A program made the translations under genes and the position numbers. The notes beneath the pieces are model-generated. The model was given only the letters and a program-made list of their open reading frames with translations, did not search any database and was not told the origin of the DNA. From Aphelocoma coerulescens (taxonomy: Eukaryota; Chordata; Aves; Passeriformes; Corvidae), in contig NC_091020.1 of the NCBI RefSeq assembly GCF_041296385.1, positions 30,336,001-30,400,000 of the forward strand: a DNA stretch of 64,000 bases, in the 5' to 3' direction. Shown one piece after another: positions 51,301 to 63,260 of the stretch. Numbering within the stretch: the first letter of the stretch is position 1; every line of letters begins with the position of its first letter.

Positions 51301-54300
51301 ATTGGATTTATGAAGAAACAGCTAATGTGAGTGGCATGAGTCAGCTCAATATATCATATTCAGAGAGGGAAATCATTTGTGATGGTCTTGCAGCTCTTGT
51401 AGGCATCTGCAGAGATCATATCAAATCTTTTAAAAATGTGAGATTTCTGGTTCTGTACGTCAAAGTCAATTGTGTCCCTGACTTTGACGAGGGCAGAGTT
51501 TCACTCTCTATAAAGACAGAGGGATGGAAGTTGTCATTGTTGGCTTCTTTGGAGCAGCTCCTTCAGTGATTCCCCTTTCAATGAGACATATTACTCTGGC
51601 TGTGAGGGAAGGCCAGGTTCTGCAGACCTTATTTCTATGAAGTGTGGTTGAGTCAATATGAGTTTTGCTTGAGTGGGGGCTGCAGAGGTGACTGTGTGTT
51701 TTGGTAAGCCAACCCCCAAGAGAATTGCTTTATAAGCAGCAAAGATAGGCAGGGCAGGACCAGCCAGCCAGGACCAGGGTAACTTTGGAAAACTTGTGAA
51801 AACAGGGGAGAGATTTTAAAACCAAAAAGCTATTATAGTTATAAACAGGTGTCCTGTAAAACTCTTAAAATCTACCTGCTCAGCACAGTGTGCAACTAGC
51901 TGAAGTATAATGTATTGACTTTTCTTGGAAAAATTAACTTTGTTTTTGTACTTAGCTGCCTATTTTTATGCTGAACTTTTGCTCTTCCTCAGAGTTCCTC
52001 ATATAAGCACCTATAACCAGATTTTACCTACCTAGGTAATGATCAGGCAGGAAGAATACACTAGGCGTGCTATTTTCATCTTCTCATCTCATAAGCATGG
52101 AAGACTTCTGTATCAGTCAAGCCTGATAATAGGCCCTGGATACAAAATAAACTAAAGTAAGTAACTCAACATCATATAAATGTACTTCCTCATAAAAAAA
52201 CAGTAGTGCCTTGGACTGCTTGGCCTTCCTGACCTGCTGCCATCTATCAAGTCCAATTGATAGAAACAAACCTTGAACTGAGCTGCTAATTCATCTCTTC
52301 TCTGAGAATAGCTCCTGCCACCATATTAATCACTGGTGCCAGCTTGGGGCTTTTGATTCCTCCTCAAAATGCGTGTTTGCACCCTGTGCATGCTACTCAC
52401 TTCTTAATCTTTCTTCCAAGAGAGCACAACCAACCTGGATTTGGGGGTTTAACTTGTACAGGCAAAGAAAAGCTGCCACACTGCAGCAATATTTCTCACT
52501 CAACAAAGGCTGTGATGCCAGTTGCTGATCTCAGCCATAATTGTTGAACAATTTTTTTTCTTTGGAAACACACAATTATCGAATTCATTGTAGACATACA
52601 GTATGTACTAACTTAATTTTAGCTGTATAATCTTATAATGGACATCAATGAATAGAGGATTAGTCAAAACCTATTAATAAAGAGATATAACAGACCCTCA
52701 GATATTTTCTTTCAAAAGGCACAGTAAGCTTCAAGTTCTGCTTCTAGAGCCAAGCCTAAGTACCCAGCCTGCACAGTGGGCAGCACAGTAGGGGCAAGAG
52801 GGAGAAATAACTCCCTTTAAGTTGTGGATTAGAAACAAATCTACCTTGCAGGTCTGACTTTAGTTTTTATTTCGCAGTAAATGCCTTGTCTCAGCATCTC
52901 TCTACTTTGAGGTCCCTGAGAATCCCTCAAGGAGTGGTGTCTGCACAGTGTCCCAAGCCCACGAGTGTTTCTGTTTGCTTTTGCATAAAAATCTAGTCTC
53001 TAAGGTTGCAGGACTGTGATGGTGTGGGGCTGAGCTGGGGCTAGCAAAGAACATCACCAGCAATGGAGCAGCAGGGCCACCTCCATCCACACCTCAGCTC
53101 TGTGCTCGCATTGCCAACTGCAGCAGAGCAAGGATACCCCAGTGTGCAAAATACCCAAATGGGATCTGTCCCTAGGTGGATCAGACAGAGCAAAGCATGC
53201 TTTTTTCTGCATATGTGAACACACACTTGTGTGTTTCAGCCTTAGGAGAAATAAAAGTTTCAAGTAGTTCACATGGTGGTAACTTCTTGCAGCTGGCCTG
53301 ATTCCATGCATCTGAAGTTGATAGAAACTTTCTGCTGCCAGCAGTGGAGGCTGGAGTGAAGTTTGGGTGAGCTGTATTTAAAAATTTATTCCAACACACA
53401 TTGGAAAATTGTTTGGAAAATGTGGACTAGGAACAGAGAAATAGCTAGAAGGAGAGGTTAGCTGAACATCATCTCTATGCCACTGGGAGTATTTTAGCTG
53501 CCTGGCTTTTAGAAATTTGGTAAAGAGAGAGTGACACACCCTGAAAACTATCCAGTTCAATGGATCACTGTCATTTCTTTAACTGCCCGGAGAGCAGACT
53601 GTCCCAAAGCTGTTCCTGCAGGGTTTGTAATTTCCTTCTCAGAACCCAGAGAGGTAATGGACAATGTCACCAAAAAGAAAAAAAATATTACCATTCCCCC
53701 CAGAAAACCCCAAAACAATGAGATGTCTGGGACATAATACTGCCATGGTAGTCCTATGCCATGTATCATCTGTGGCTTTCTCAGCTGAAAAACTTCAAGG
53801 ACATTTCTCAGAACACCCAAATCCACTTTTTAGCATCATTTTCCATTTCAAACCTCTGTCAAAGAACCACTCTCCTGAAAAAGGTACAAGCACACCAAGA
53901 ATGTACTGTTACTATTGTTGTTGTTGCTTTCATGTCACAAGAGCTCATAGTGAGACTGGAGATAGGCATCTTAAAAATACCTTACACGGTGTTAGAGCAG
54001 ATGGACTGTGCTGTTCCCTGGAGCCCAGTGGCAGTGTAGCACCAAGAAGTGCTGGCTGGACCTTAAGAACTGTTGGCAGAGCTGAGGGGCGATAGCTGTC
54101 ACTTTATTCTGCACACTTAACTCCTATTAGTATTAATGGAGCAGCACATAAACAGTTGAGAGCAGATCATGGCCTGCAGCTATTTATATATTTCTGCCTC
54201 ATGTATCGCATTTTATGGCATTGTTCAGTGGTGTCACCCATAAGCTTGCAGTCATTGTGTTTCTATTTTGACATATATAGGAGTGTGCATGTGAAATTTA

Positions 54301-55970
54301 TAATGGCAAAAAGGAGGCATGCATTTTGAATTGAAGTGTATCCTTCAGCAAGGGAAGTGAACTTCCTTACGTAAACGCTCCTGCTGCACAGCCCCCCACT
54401 CCAAGTCTTCGTGTGGCCCCCAAGAGCTGCTTTTTGTAGGCTGCTGGTGCCCTCACCATCTTGTGCAGAACTTGTTTATTTGTATTTCAGTGGCACTTAG
54501 AGCTTCCCGAGGAGTGAGGTCCATTGTGTTATGTGCTGGGCACACAGCTGAATTGGAGCGAGCACGGCTTTCTCTGTGAGTGCTCTAGAGAGAGAATAGA
54601 TCATTAAGGTCACTTGTTTTCCTTACAGAGGCCAAGGCAGGATTGATTCCTACATTATATTCTATCCGTGTATGTATTTTTCCTTCCCAGTTTCAAACAG
54701 CCAAGGTGCCATGATATTACTCACTCCCCTTAGGAGAGTCTTCTGCAACCCAGATATCTTGTTCAGACAAAGTTATGCCCGAATTTTTTAAGCCCACGTT
54801 TTTTTAAAAATTTCATTCTATTATTTCCAGATGGGGAATGTTCATGCAGAGAAGGACACTTGTCACAGAGGGAAAGGGGAAGGAAACCGTGGCCCCTGCC
54901 AGGGCAAAGAAAGGATTGGAGGAGGCAGCCTGAGTCAGTCATAAGAAGAGTCCCACTAGCTCTTTCTACCTCCACCCACTTCCAGACACTCCTGGCCATG
55001 TTTGAGACAGCACTATTGAATCCATTCAGTGCTACAGCATTGTATCTATTCAGAGAAATGCACTTCAACAGGCCAACCACCTTAAAACCAGCCCCATTGT
55101 TTCTCCTAAAAGCCTCATTGAAATCTGCATATATAACTGGCTGCTGTTTTGTGAGTTAGCCATACTTGTGCATTACTGATTTGAAAATGAATGCTTCTTG
55201 GAGGGTTATTTTCCTTGAAATACCTCTTCTCGAAAAAATGTTCCTCCTTCCTTCAACAATATCATTGTGGAAATTCCACCCTTCAGAAAGATGATCAATA
55301 TTGCTTTGTGAACTGGGATCTGGTAGGAATTGGTGTTGGCAAGGGCATCAGAGCAGTGGTTTAACAAATCTGTGTCCCTGTTTACTGAGGAGCAGTGTTA
55401 CCTGCCCTTGCCCACCAGAGAGAGACACAACCACTCACACACACCTCAAAGTGCTCCTCTTGCGTGCTGTCAATGAAGCAGTAAAAGCAGCTGGACTAGG
55501 AGGAGCTTCTTCTCAGGGACAAGGAGGAATTATTCTACAGACTGCATTTTTTGCAGTAGCAGATTCGTTTGAAGTCTTAACAACACAAGCACAGACTGGG
55601 AGCACTGGCAGATCCAGCAAGCAGACCCAGTGACACCTATTCCTCCAGGTGATGGTGCAAAGCAGGGCAGGGTGAGAAGCATGATAGATCTGTGAAACGT
55701 CATTCATGGCTGAGTTTGACAAAATTCTAGTTTGTTTCATTAGTCACACCTAGAAACCCCCCAAAACTATAAAAATGCATTGTCAGATGTTCCAAATGAA
55801 ACCCACCAAATACATCTGATGTCTAAATAGTGTGTTCCAGCCTTCATCCCTTTTGTGAGCCCCATATTGGTTGTCAGCAGCTTAGCAGCTTGCTCGGAGC
55901 TTTGTTGAGGTTGGTGCCTTTTTCAAGGTGCAGCTGTAGTTGCCTGCCCACTGATGCACCCACCACCCAG
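45400..55970. other. intergenic sequence, no gene recognised
   Basis: About 10.5 kb without recognisable exon, RNA gene or transposon. A moderately GC-rich patch at 48.25-48.8 kb has overlapping open frames up to 202 codons on the plus strand, but no known protein similarity and no CpG-island character. T-rich runs occur near 50728-50770. Confidence 0.55.
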
Positions 55971-55974
55971 CAAT

Positions 55975-56275
55975 CATAGAATCACAGACTGGTTTGGGTT
56001 GGAAGGGCTCTTTAATGGCCATTGAGTCCAACCCCACTGCAATAAGCAGGAACACTTTCCATTAGACCAGGTTGCTCAAAGCCTCATTGAACCTGGCCTT
56101 GAATGTTTCCAGGGACAGAGCATCCACCATCTCCATGGGCAACCTGTGCCACTCTTTGACAACCTGCATTGTAAAAAATTTATTCAGTATACTTAAAATA
56201 ATTACCCTTTCCTGTATCTCTACCAGCACCATGAAAAATTTCTGTCCCCACCTCTCTTTTAACCCCCTTTGAGAT
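55975..56275 (-). mobile_element. CR1 LINE 3' fragment
   Basis: The plus strand begins ATCATAGAATCACAGACTGG and GTTTGGGTTGGAAGGGCTC, the reverse complement of the CR1 3' terminus, and continues through the usual 3' UTR segment (GAGTCCAACCCC, then CATTGAACCTGGCCTTGAAT). The element is therefore on the minus strand, 5'-truncated, about 300 bp, non-coding and decayed toward 56275. Confidence 0.9.
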
Positions 56276-58700
56276 CAGGTGCAAGGGCAACACCACTTTG
56301 TTTGGCTCCTGGCTGGATGAGGTTTTTTCTGCAGTTGCTTGTGTGCAGCACTGAGGTGCATGCTAAGACTGGCTTCCAGGTGCATTAAGAAAGACACATT
56401 TAGCCCTGGGTGAGGGGGGAAAAAAGTCTCCATCTCCACTTTGAAATGAGGGGTTAAACAAACCTGTGGCAAATTTGACTGCCTCACAGAGTGTGGTAAT
56501 GGAGTTGGTGCCATGTGGATGGCAGAAAGTGTACATGATATTGGCCAGTTGTTTGATACTGCCACTCTAAAGGCCCCAAGAATTAGACCAATTTCACACT
56601 AGAAGAGGTGCTTGTTTCTCACATTTTCTTTCACAGTTGGAGTCCTGGTCATTTGTTGATCTTCTGTCCTCATAAAATCTTTCCAGTTCATTTAAAAGTT
56701 GGCTCTCTTGTGCATTTCTTAAATTCTTTCTGAAGCTCAAGGTTGGAAATGCTTCCTTACTTCTGAGACTCCAAAGGCAAAACTGTAAAGTGAGCACCCT
56801 GACCCCAAAGTCCCTATGCTGCCAAATACAGTCAGCAAGAATTTGTGGTAAATGGGGCTGTGGGATCACACTCCAGTATTAAGTACTGGCTAAATGGTGT
56901 CTTGTACTTGAAGGCTTCAAAATCCTTTTGCTTTCTCTCCAGCCTTCTCTAATGCATCTCTGTGATACAGCATAGAAATTCTCCACTGAGAGATTTTCAA
57001 ACTTCTCTTTTTAAAATTTTACTGTCCCCATAAAAAACAGCTGGTCATATAAGGCTGGTAAGTTATTTCCATCCAGTTAAGGACATCTCTTCTTTCTCTA
57101 TAATTTTAAAAAACACTACTGTTGACTCTTTTCAACAAGCTTATTTGCAAAATAACCCATGAAAACGTGGTGCTGCCTGTGCAATTCCCTCTTTCCCTCT
57201 CTCAAAGGACGTTATGCACATGAAGCTGAATATTTCTTACACAGCAACATAGACCAAATAGCATTACATTAATTATAATAATGAAATCATTCGCAGTTGT
57301 AGCTATGGAAAGGGCCGAATTCAAGTCCTGCACTGTTTTGCGGTGCAAAACTCACCAGTTCTAGGAATTTACTGCAGGAGTTCACCAGGAGATTAACTCT
57401 TGAATTAATCAAGACTGAAAATGTTGCCTACTAGCATTGTTGCAAGATGTATTTTTGGTTGGTCTCCCATCCCAGGCTACCAAGAGTTAATAGACTCAAC
57501 CCCTACACACTTGGGTAATCCCCACAATACTACCAACCACCAAAGCACACCTTGAAAGCACAGAAGTCCCTTGTCCTGTTATTCTGATGCAGACATATTT
57601 ATTTTACATAAGTTGAATTGATTTTTCTTCTTTTTCTCGTACTTGTGATCTCTTGATTTTTACACATCAAGAACTTGCAATGAAATACATGATAGTTCTT
57701 TATGAAAATGTAAAAAAATCCCTGATCTGGATGTTTACATTAGTCTCTTCTTTTAAATCTTATGTGATAAAGTTCAGAGTAACAAGACAAAAATATTCAG
57801 CTTTAAACTGAAATTTGGTCCCTGGATTTGCTCTGCTGTTGGGATACTCACTGCTGTAGCCAGCACAGACAGATATTGCAAAACCTTCTTTGCCACTGAA
57901 TTTTTTTCTGTGTTATCTGCATATCCACACCAATTAGCTATGGAGTGCAGGCAGTTTTGAGGATTGTTTTAGCAGAAGCACACGTTTTCACATACAGCCA
58001 GGTATTAAACTTCTTGGAATCTCTCAAACAGGTGAACTCTGGAAATTTTTTTTTTCATTAAATAGTCCCACAGATATTAGTAGGAGTATTTTACAGTGCT
58101 AATGTACCCACATGCATCTAGAAAGGGGTGTATCTGCCCTCTAAACTGTGAAAACAAATGATCAGGTAGAAAATTATCATTTATCTTGAGTTTAATATAA
58201 ACTAGCATTACTGTTCTTTAAAGGGTTTAAACAGGTTGCTTTAGACCTTTCACTGTTTACTATATTCTTAAGGATTGAAAAGGTATTTATTATTGTTATT
58301 CATATGAAAGAAGTGCTTATTGACTGGTCTAATTATGCAAATGCGTAGCAGGGGAGAATTTCTACCTGCAAATCTTACAGCATAAACTAAATGAGAGTGG
58401 GAGCAGAGCAGAAAGGGAAAGCAAGTGAACAAAGTGGTAGAAATGGAACTCTCTGATGACCAACCAAAGTCTGCACATTCTGGCCCCACTGAATTTGTTG
58501 TAAAGTTGTACTTTCTCATAGAAGTTTCCCAGACATGAAACCATAGTTCTGGAAAAAACATTTAATGCTTTTAAATAAGGACCCTGATCGCCTACAGATC
58601 TTAGAAATATCTTTTAAGTGATGTCAGGGAAATGATCTTGCTCCAGTTAACTGTGACAAGGCAAAATTGTGTTTAATGTACATTTGGATTATAGAGGCTA
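56276..58700. other. intergenic sequence, no gene recognised
   Basis: AT-rich DNA without recognised exon. A small patch near 57230-57370 (TACATTAATTATAATAATGA) has mild enhancer-like texture. Confidence 0.55.
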
Positions 58701-58710
58701 AGAAACATGG

Positions 58711-59000
58711 TGTGCTGGTTTTGACTATGGTAGACTAAATTTTCTTCATAGTAGTTGCTTTGGGACCGTGTTTTGGATGTGTGATGAAAACAGTGTTTGT
58801 AATTCAGGGATGTTTTTGTTACTGCTGAGTGGTGCTTGCACAGAGTCAAGGCCTTTTCTGCTCCTCACCCCACCCCACCAGTGAGTTGGCAGGGGGACAG
58901 CTGGGACAGCTGACCCCAGCTGTCCACAGGGATATTTCCTACCGTGTGGCATCATGCTCAGCATACAAAGCTGCAGGAGGAAGATCACTCTGTGGTTAGA
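58711..59000 (+). mobile_element. truncated ERVK-like LTR fragment
   Basis: Starts TGTGCTGGTTTTGACTATGG and follows an LTR family common in avian genomes as I remember it: TTTTCTTCATAGTAG, GGATGTTTTTGTTACTGCTG, AAGGCCTTTTCTGCTCCTCA, GACAGCTGACCCCAGCTG, then a decayed TATA region (CAGCATACAAAGCTG near 58958). The 3' half (U5) is not recognisable, so it is a partial solo LTR with no retroviral genes beside it. Family name is from memory and should be confirmed. Confidence 0.65.
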
Positions 59001-59249
59001 GTTGTAGGGCTGAACTGAGCAGGCAAACCTGCCGGGTGAAGATGTGTGCTGTGGTACCAAAAGGGTGTTGCAGCAACCAAGTCTTTCAGTTGGAACAATT
59101 TTGCCTTTCCTGAATTCTCTTTCCTGATTAAAGGAATTCATGACATGACACCTCACCCCTGACCTCTCATTTTGGTTTTATCAAGATCTGCCTTGCAATC
59201 CCAGATGCATTCTGTGAGACGTTCAGATCCTTTCAATCAAACTCCTTCC

Positions 59250-59535
59250 TATGCCAGTGTCGAGGCCGGAAAGACTCCAGAACTGCTCTGCAAGGGCGGG
59301 GAGCGATTCCCCGCGGGTGCAGCAGCCCGTTCCCGGAGCCCCGCGGCGGGTTCTCCATCCGCAGCCCCGCGGAGCCCCGCGGTGGGGCCGCCGCTGTCCG
59401 CGGTGCTGAGCGGCCCCGGGACCCGCTGCCCAGCCCGGCCGCGCCCCGCCGCCCGCGGGGGAAGCCCCAGCCCGCAGCCCTGCCTGAAGAAAAGGCTCTT
59501 TCTTCATCAGGCACCTTGTGGAGACAAGGTGAGGT
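59250..59535. promoter_or_regulatory. isolated CpG island, possible distal promoter
   Basis: About 200-280 bp of very CpG-dense sequence (core 59290-59475) within AT-rich surroundings, 34 kb upstream of the SHTN1 start codon. A good donor-like AAG|GTGAGG lies on the plus strand at 59526-59534, and GGG|GTGAGG on the minus strand near 59159-59151, so a first exon in either direction is conceivable. Open frames across it on both strands match no protein I recognise. It could be an alternative 5' promoter of SHTN1, a lncRNA promoter or an intergenic regulatory island. Confidence 0.5.
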
Positions 59536-60780
59536 CCCACATCAGCCCACCTGGCACGACTGGGCGTGCATCGGGAGCAGGTTGCTCTCTGAACGTGAGC
59601 AGTTACACATAAAGGTATCCTAGGAATCATATTGATGTTGCTATTAATTCATTTTTGTAGCATCACTGGCACTTAGGGCACTCTTGCAGAAAGAGACCAT
59701 TTGACTGAAATTGTTATGCCTTGAGACCTTTTTAGCTGAGCTGGTGCTCTGGAGTGTTGCATTGTATTTTTCCACTTTTATTTATGGGTCTGATGGTCCA
59801 ACAAGTACGTGCAGAAGTTTACCTAGAACATTAGAAAAATTGTCTTAGCTGTGGATAAAAAGACAGAAATAAAGCTCAAGCCTTATGTTCCGTACTGATT
59901 GTATCCAGATGCATGCAAGTTTGGCTCATGAAGAAGTTTTGAGACAGTCACACCATCCCATCACAGAAACAGTTCTCACTGGCCCACAGAGCCCGCAGAA
60001 GGTAAATACATGCTCAAACCTCCTATTTGCAGGGAGAGATTTCTATAGACATATTCTGAGCAGCTGGATTTAAAGATCCTACATCAGAGTGAAAATATTT
60101 CTTTTTTACCTGGTTTCTTTCTTATCATTCTGTTTCATAGTAAGTACCATATTCATTGATTTTTCATCTTTCACCCATTTATCCAATCTGCTCAAATAGC
60201 TTTCACATATTTGTTCTCAGCATTGAACATACTTCTAAGGAACTTGAGATGTGCCATAGAAAAGTTTCTACTACCTGATTAGATGATCATTTCTTCTTTT
60301 ATACATAAAACTTAGCCCTTGCTTGTGTGCATACAGTACAAGGCATTTCCCTGAGGAGCTTTGCCACTAAGTCAGATTGCCACAGTTCTACTTAGAAACT
60401 TCAGGAGCTCAAATTTGTAATGAAATACAGACTAACAGATGAACTGGAAATGCAACTTACAAGTCTGGTGCTTTCCCTTTGCAACAGACAAATTCCATGT
60501 TTAAAGGTTTAAATCAGTTCCTCTGGATTTTTTCCCCACTTGGCTCTTCTGATAAAAAAGAAAATTTATTCTGAACACAAATGGCCTATATTAAGACTGA
60601 AGGCAGTCACTCTATGGTGTTCATCTTCTCACAAAACACCGTTTAAACTCTACATGACAAAGGATCTAATTTCATCAGCTAAAGGCAGTAGGACACTTGG
60701 CAAGTGGGTGAGAAGCAAACTCACTAACTTTCTTATGATCCCAGTCTTAACAAAGGGCAACTGATTCATGCATCTAATGT
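59536..60780. other. intergenic sequence, no gene recognised
   Basis: AT-rich DNA with no supported exon or repeat. Confidence 0.55.
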
Positions 60781-61400
60781 TTTTTTCCCTATGATCACAT
60801 TCAAATTACACCAATGGAAGGAAGTATTAAATATGCATGCAAACATGGTTAAGTATGTGTATGTATCAATTAGCTTGGTAAATAATAATAATGACAGTAA
60901 AAATATCTAACAAAACACAATGCACTAAGAAATAATAAGCATAATCCCTTTCATTAAAAATGTTTCACTCCATGGGGCCAGTAATCCAAGACTGTTTCCA
61001 TAAGACTCTGTTGTTTTAACAGCTGTGACATGGTATAAAGTTTCCTATTTGGAGCCTGAACACAATTAAAGTCCTCCTCAACACCTGATGTAATGGGCTC
61101 TTATTTGCTAATTCATCTCAGTGATCAGCTGATCTTGAGGATGTTCACCATGCTGTGTCCAAAGAAATACAGAGATTATCTTGGAGCATGCACTCAGGCT
61201 GCCTTGGATTGCCTATTTATCCCTCCTTAGCTCTTTATGGCAACAGCCACTTTATTCTCCTGTCTGTTTCTAATTTCCATTTAGGATTTGGTTTATGGAA
61301 TTGTTTAGAGGCCTCAAGGAGATTATGACAATCTAGCGGTAGACACACTTTAGAGGTTTAAATTAGAGACCAGGCAAGAAAATAGAGAAAGGAAGAAAGA
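60780..61400. promoter_or_regulatory. candidate conserved non-coding block
   Basis: Non-repetitive AT-rich block with TATGCATGCAAACATGG near 60833, TATCAATTAGCTTGG near 60864, GGCCAGTAATCCAAGAC near 60977 and TTATTTGCTAATTCATC near 61101. No open frame. Texture suggests an enhancer; unverified. Confidence 0.32.
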
Positions 61401-62425
61401 TTGGGGCTGACAAGAGGTAATAACTGCAAACATTGAATTGGAGTCACTGTGGTGGCTGTTAAATTTTTGAGCACAATTTTGCCTCAGCTTCATTTAAGTA
61501 CAAGTATATACTCACACCTCCTTCTGAATAGGTTTAGATGAGCCTCAGCATTCCTATTTCAGAGGCAGAGCAGATAGAAACTCACTGACCAATGACCAGC
61601 ACTGCTCTTAGAATCAGACATAAATTCTGGCAAAAATGAGAATTTGTCCTCTTAATTTCAGACTAGGGGCTAAGCCATGAGGACATCCTTCCATTCTTCT
61701 GTGCACACACCAGGTTGTCCTTCACTTGCTTCTCTCTCTAACAGCATTTTTGTCTCCAGGTGTGACCTCAGTAACCTTTTTTTCTCTTTTGTGTCCTGGC
61801 TGTCTTTCTTCCCAATATCCAATCTGAATCCCTGGAGCCACAGCTCCTGACTTGCGAACTTGATACTTTGCCAGCATGAGTTTCTTTCTACTTGTCCACC
61901 AAATAAGAGAAACAAAATTGTGGGAGGGAATTTAGAAGATCAAGAACTCCACAAGATTTCCCTTGCAAATTTTTTGCGGGATTGATCCCTGTGCAGCTAG
62001 ACTAATAGAAAATCTTCTCATATGTAAAGGATACCAACCTTAGGAAAAATTCAAATTCGTGTTAGCATTCATTTTCTTTTATTTCTGGGACAAAACTGGA
62101 AAACCTGTTTCCCTTTGGTTTTCCATCACTCTCACAGACATTTTTTTATGCACCTTCAGTGATGTACTTCTGGATTGTTGTGGTGGTGCATCCACTCCCC
62201 CTTCCTCATCCTTGGGCCTGCTCTGTGATCTCAGAAGCTCCTGATAAGCCTTGATGGAACCAGGTGAGGTGTCCATTAACCGAACCAGTCCAGCCACAAG
62301 GCACCCTGGTTGTACCAGGAGCTCTTGCATGGTAGAGGTGGAAAGTACCAGAAACACCAGCTTCCCAAACAAAGTGAGAAACAAAGGATGAGCAATTATC
62401 CTTTAAACCCTGGTAAGCCACTTAC
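61401..62425. other. intergenic sequence, no gene recognised
   Basis: Between the enhancer-like block and the LTR. Minus-strand open frames of 81 and 101 codons (61670-61915, 62079-62384) have no recognised similarity. Confidence 0.55.
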
Positions 62426-62426
62426 C

Positions 62427-63260
62427 TGAACTGTGGCCTGAGTGGAGTGGCACCATTGTGAATTGCAGCCTGGGTGGAACGGTACCGTTGTCACAGCACT
62501 CTGGGAAACTACACAAAAAGCCCAGCAGTTATTGACTTGGATTATGGTCAGGAGGGGAACTTACTGATGGCCAAAGTTAACCACGTTGTGACCCTATAAA
62601 TAGTGGGTCTAAGTGACACCCTTTGAGTTCTCCTGGACTGCAGCAGCTGCACCAGCACCTCCCTCTGGCTGGGGCACCTCTCAGAGCTCCCAAGCCCTCA
62701 AGGATGTGATACTCAAAGAACTGCCTCTGACAGTGAGGCTGAGGCTGATTCCCCCCTCCTCCCCCACTGCATCTCTACATTCCTCAAAGTGAAACCCTTG
62801 CCTGTCAGGAAATGCAAAGGGATTTGGTGTATTTCACTGAACCTGAGGGGAATTTTTGGTAGATACCTTCACACCCATAGAAATAGGTGTACACATCATT
62901 TTACCTGTGTGCCTGTGAATTGATTATGGTATGAATGTTACTATCTCAAATCTGTGGTTAAGTCAGTGTTATAATTGTAGTAAGCCCTACTGAATCACTT
63001 TGTAAATGTTAAAGAATTCAATTATTAAGTGCTGCTAAACTCTTTTGCACCCTTATCTTTGCATCCATATCCTTTACACCTTTACCTGCTTTTGCTTTCC
63101 CAGGTTCCACATAAAACATTTCAAATTGCTTCTAATTTGATCTTCCTTTTTATGCTTTAACCTGTGTGGTAAATAGTAGAGTGAACCTTGCCATCAAATT
63201 CTGTCAGGTTGCATTTCCACAAATTCATATTAAACCCTGCCTTTGCCCATACCTTGGATG
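62427..63260 (+). mobile_element. ERVL-like solo LTR
   Basis: Begins TGAACTGTGGCCTGAGTGGA and resembles an avian ERVL-type LTR as I recall it: GCCCAGCAGTTATTGACTTG, a TATA box (CCCTATAAATAGTGG, 62594-62608), CTGCAGCAGCTGCACCAGCA shortly after, AAAGTGAAACCCTTGCCTG, CATCATTTTACCTGTGTGCC, GTTAAAGAATTCAATTATTA, and near the end an ATTAAA poly(A)-like signal followed by CCCTGCCTTTGCCCAT. About 830 bp. No internal retroviral sequence is visible on either side, so it is best read as a solo LTR. The end is approximate. Confidence 0.62.

Noticed and set aside
59172..59630. Open frames of 146 and 135 codons across the isolated CpG island
   Set aside because: Opposite-strand frames of similar length and low-complexity composition, explained by GC richness. 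No match to VAX1 or any other protein I know.
61670..61915. 81-codon minus-strand open frame as retroviral or CR1-derived
   Set aside because: A short GFRLDIGKK-like phrase recalls CR1 but the rest does not follow, so I could not support a call.
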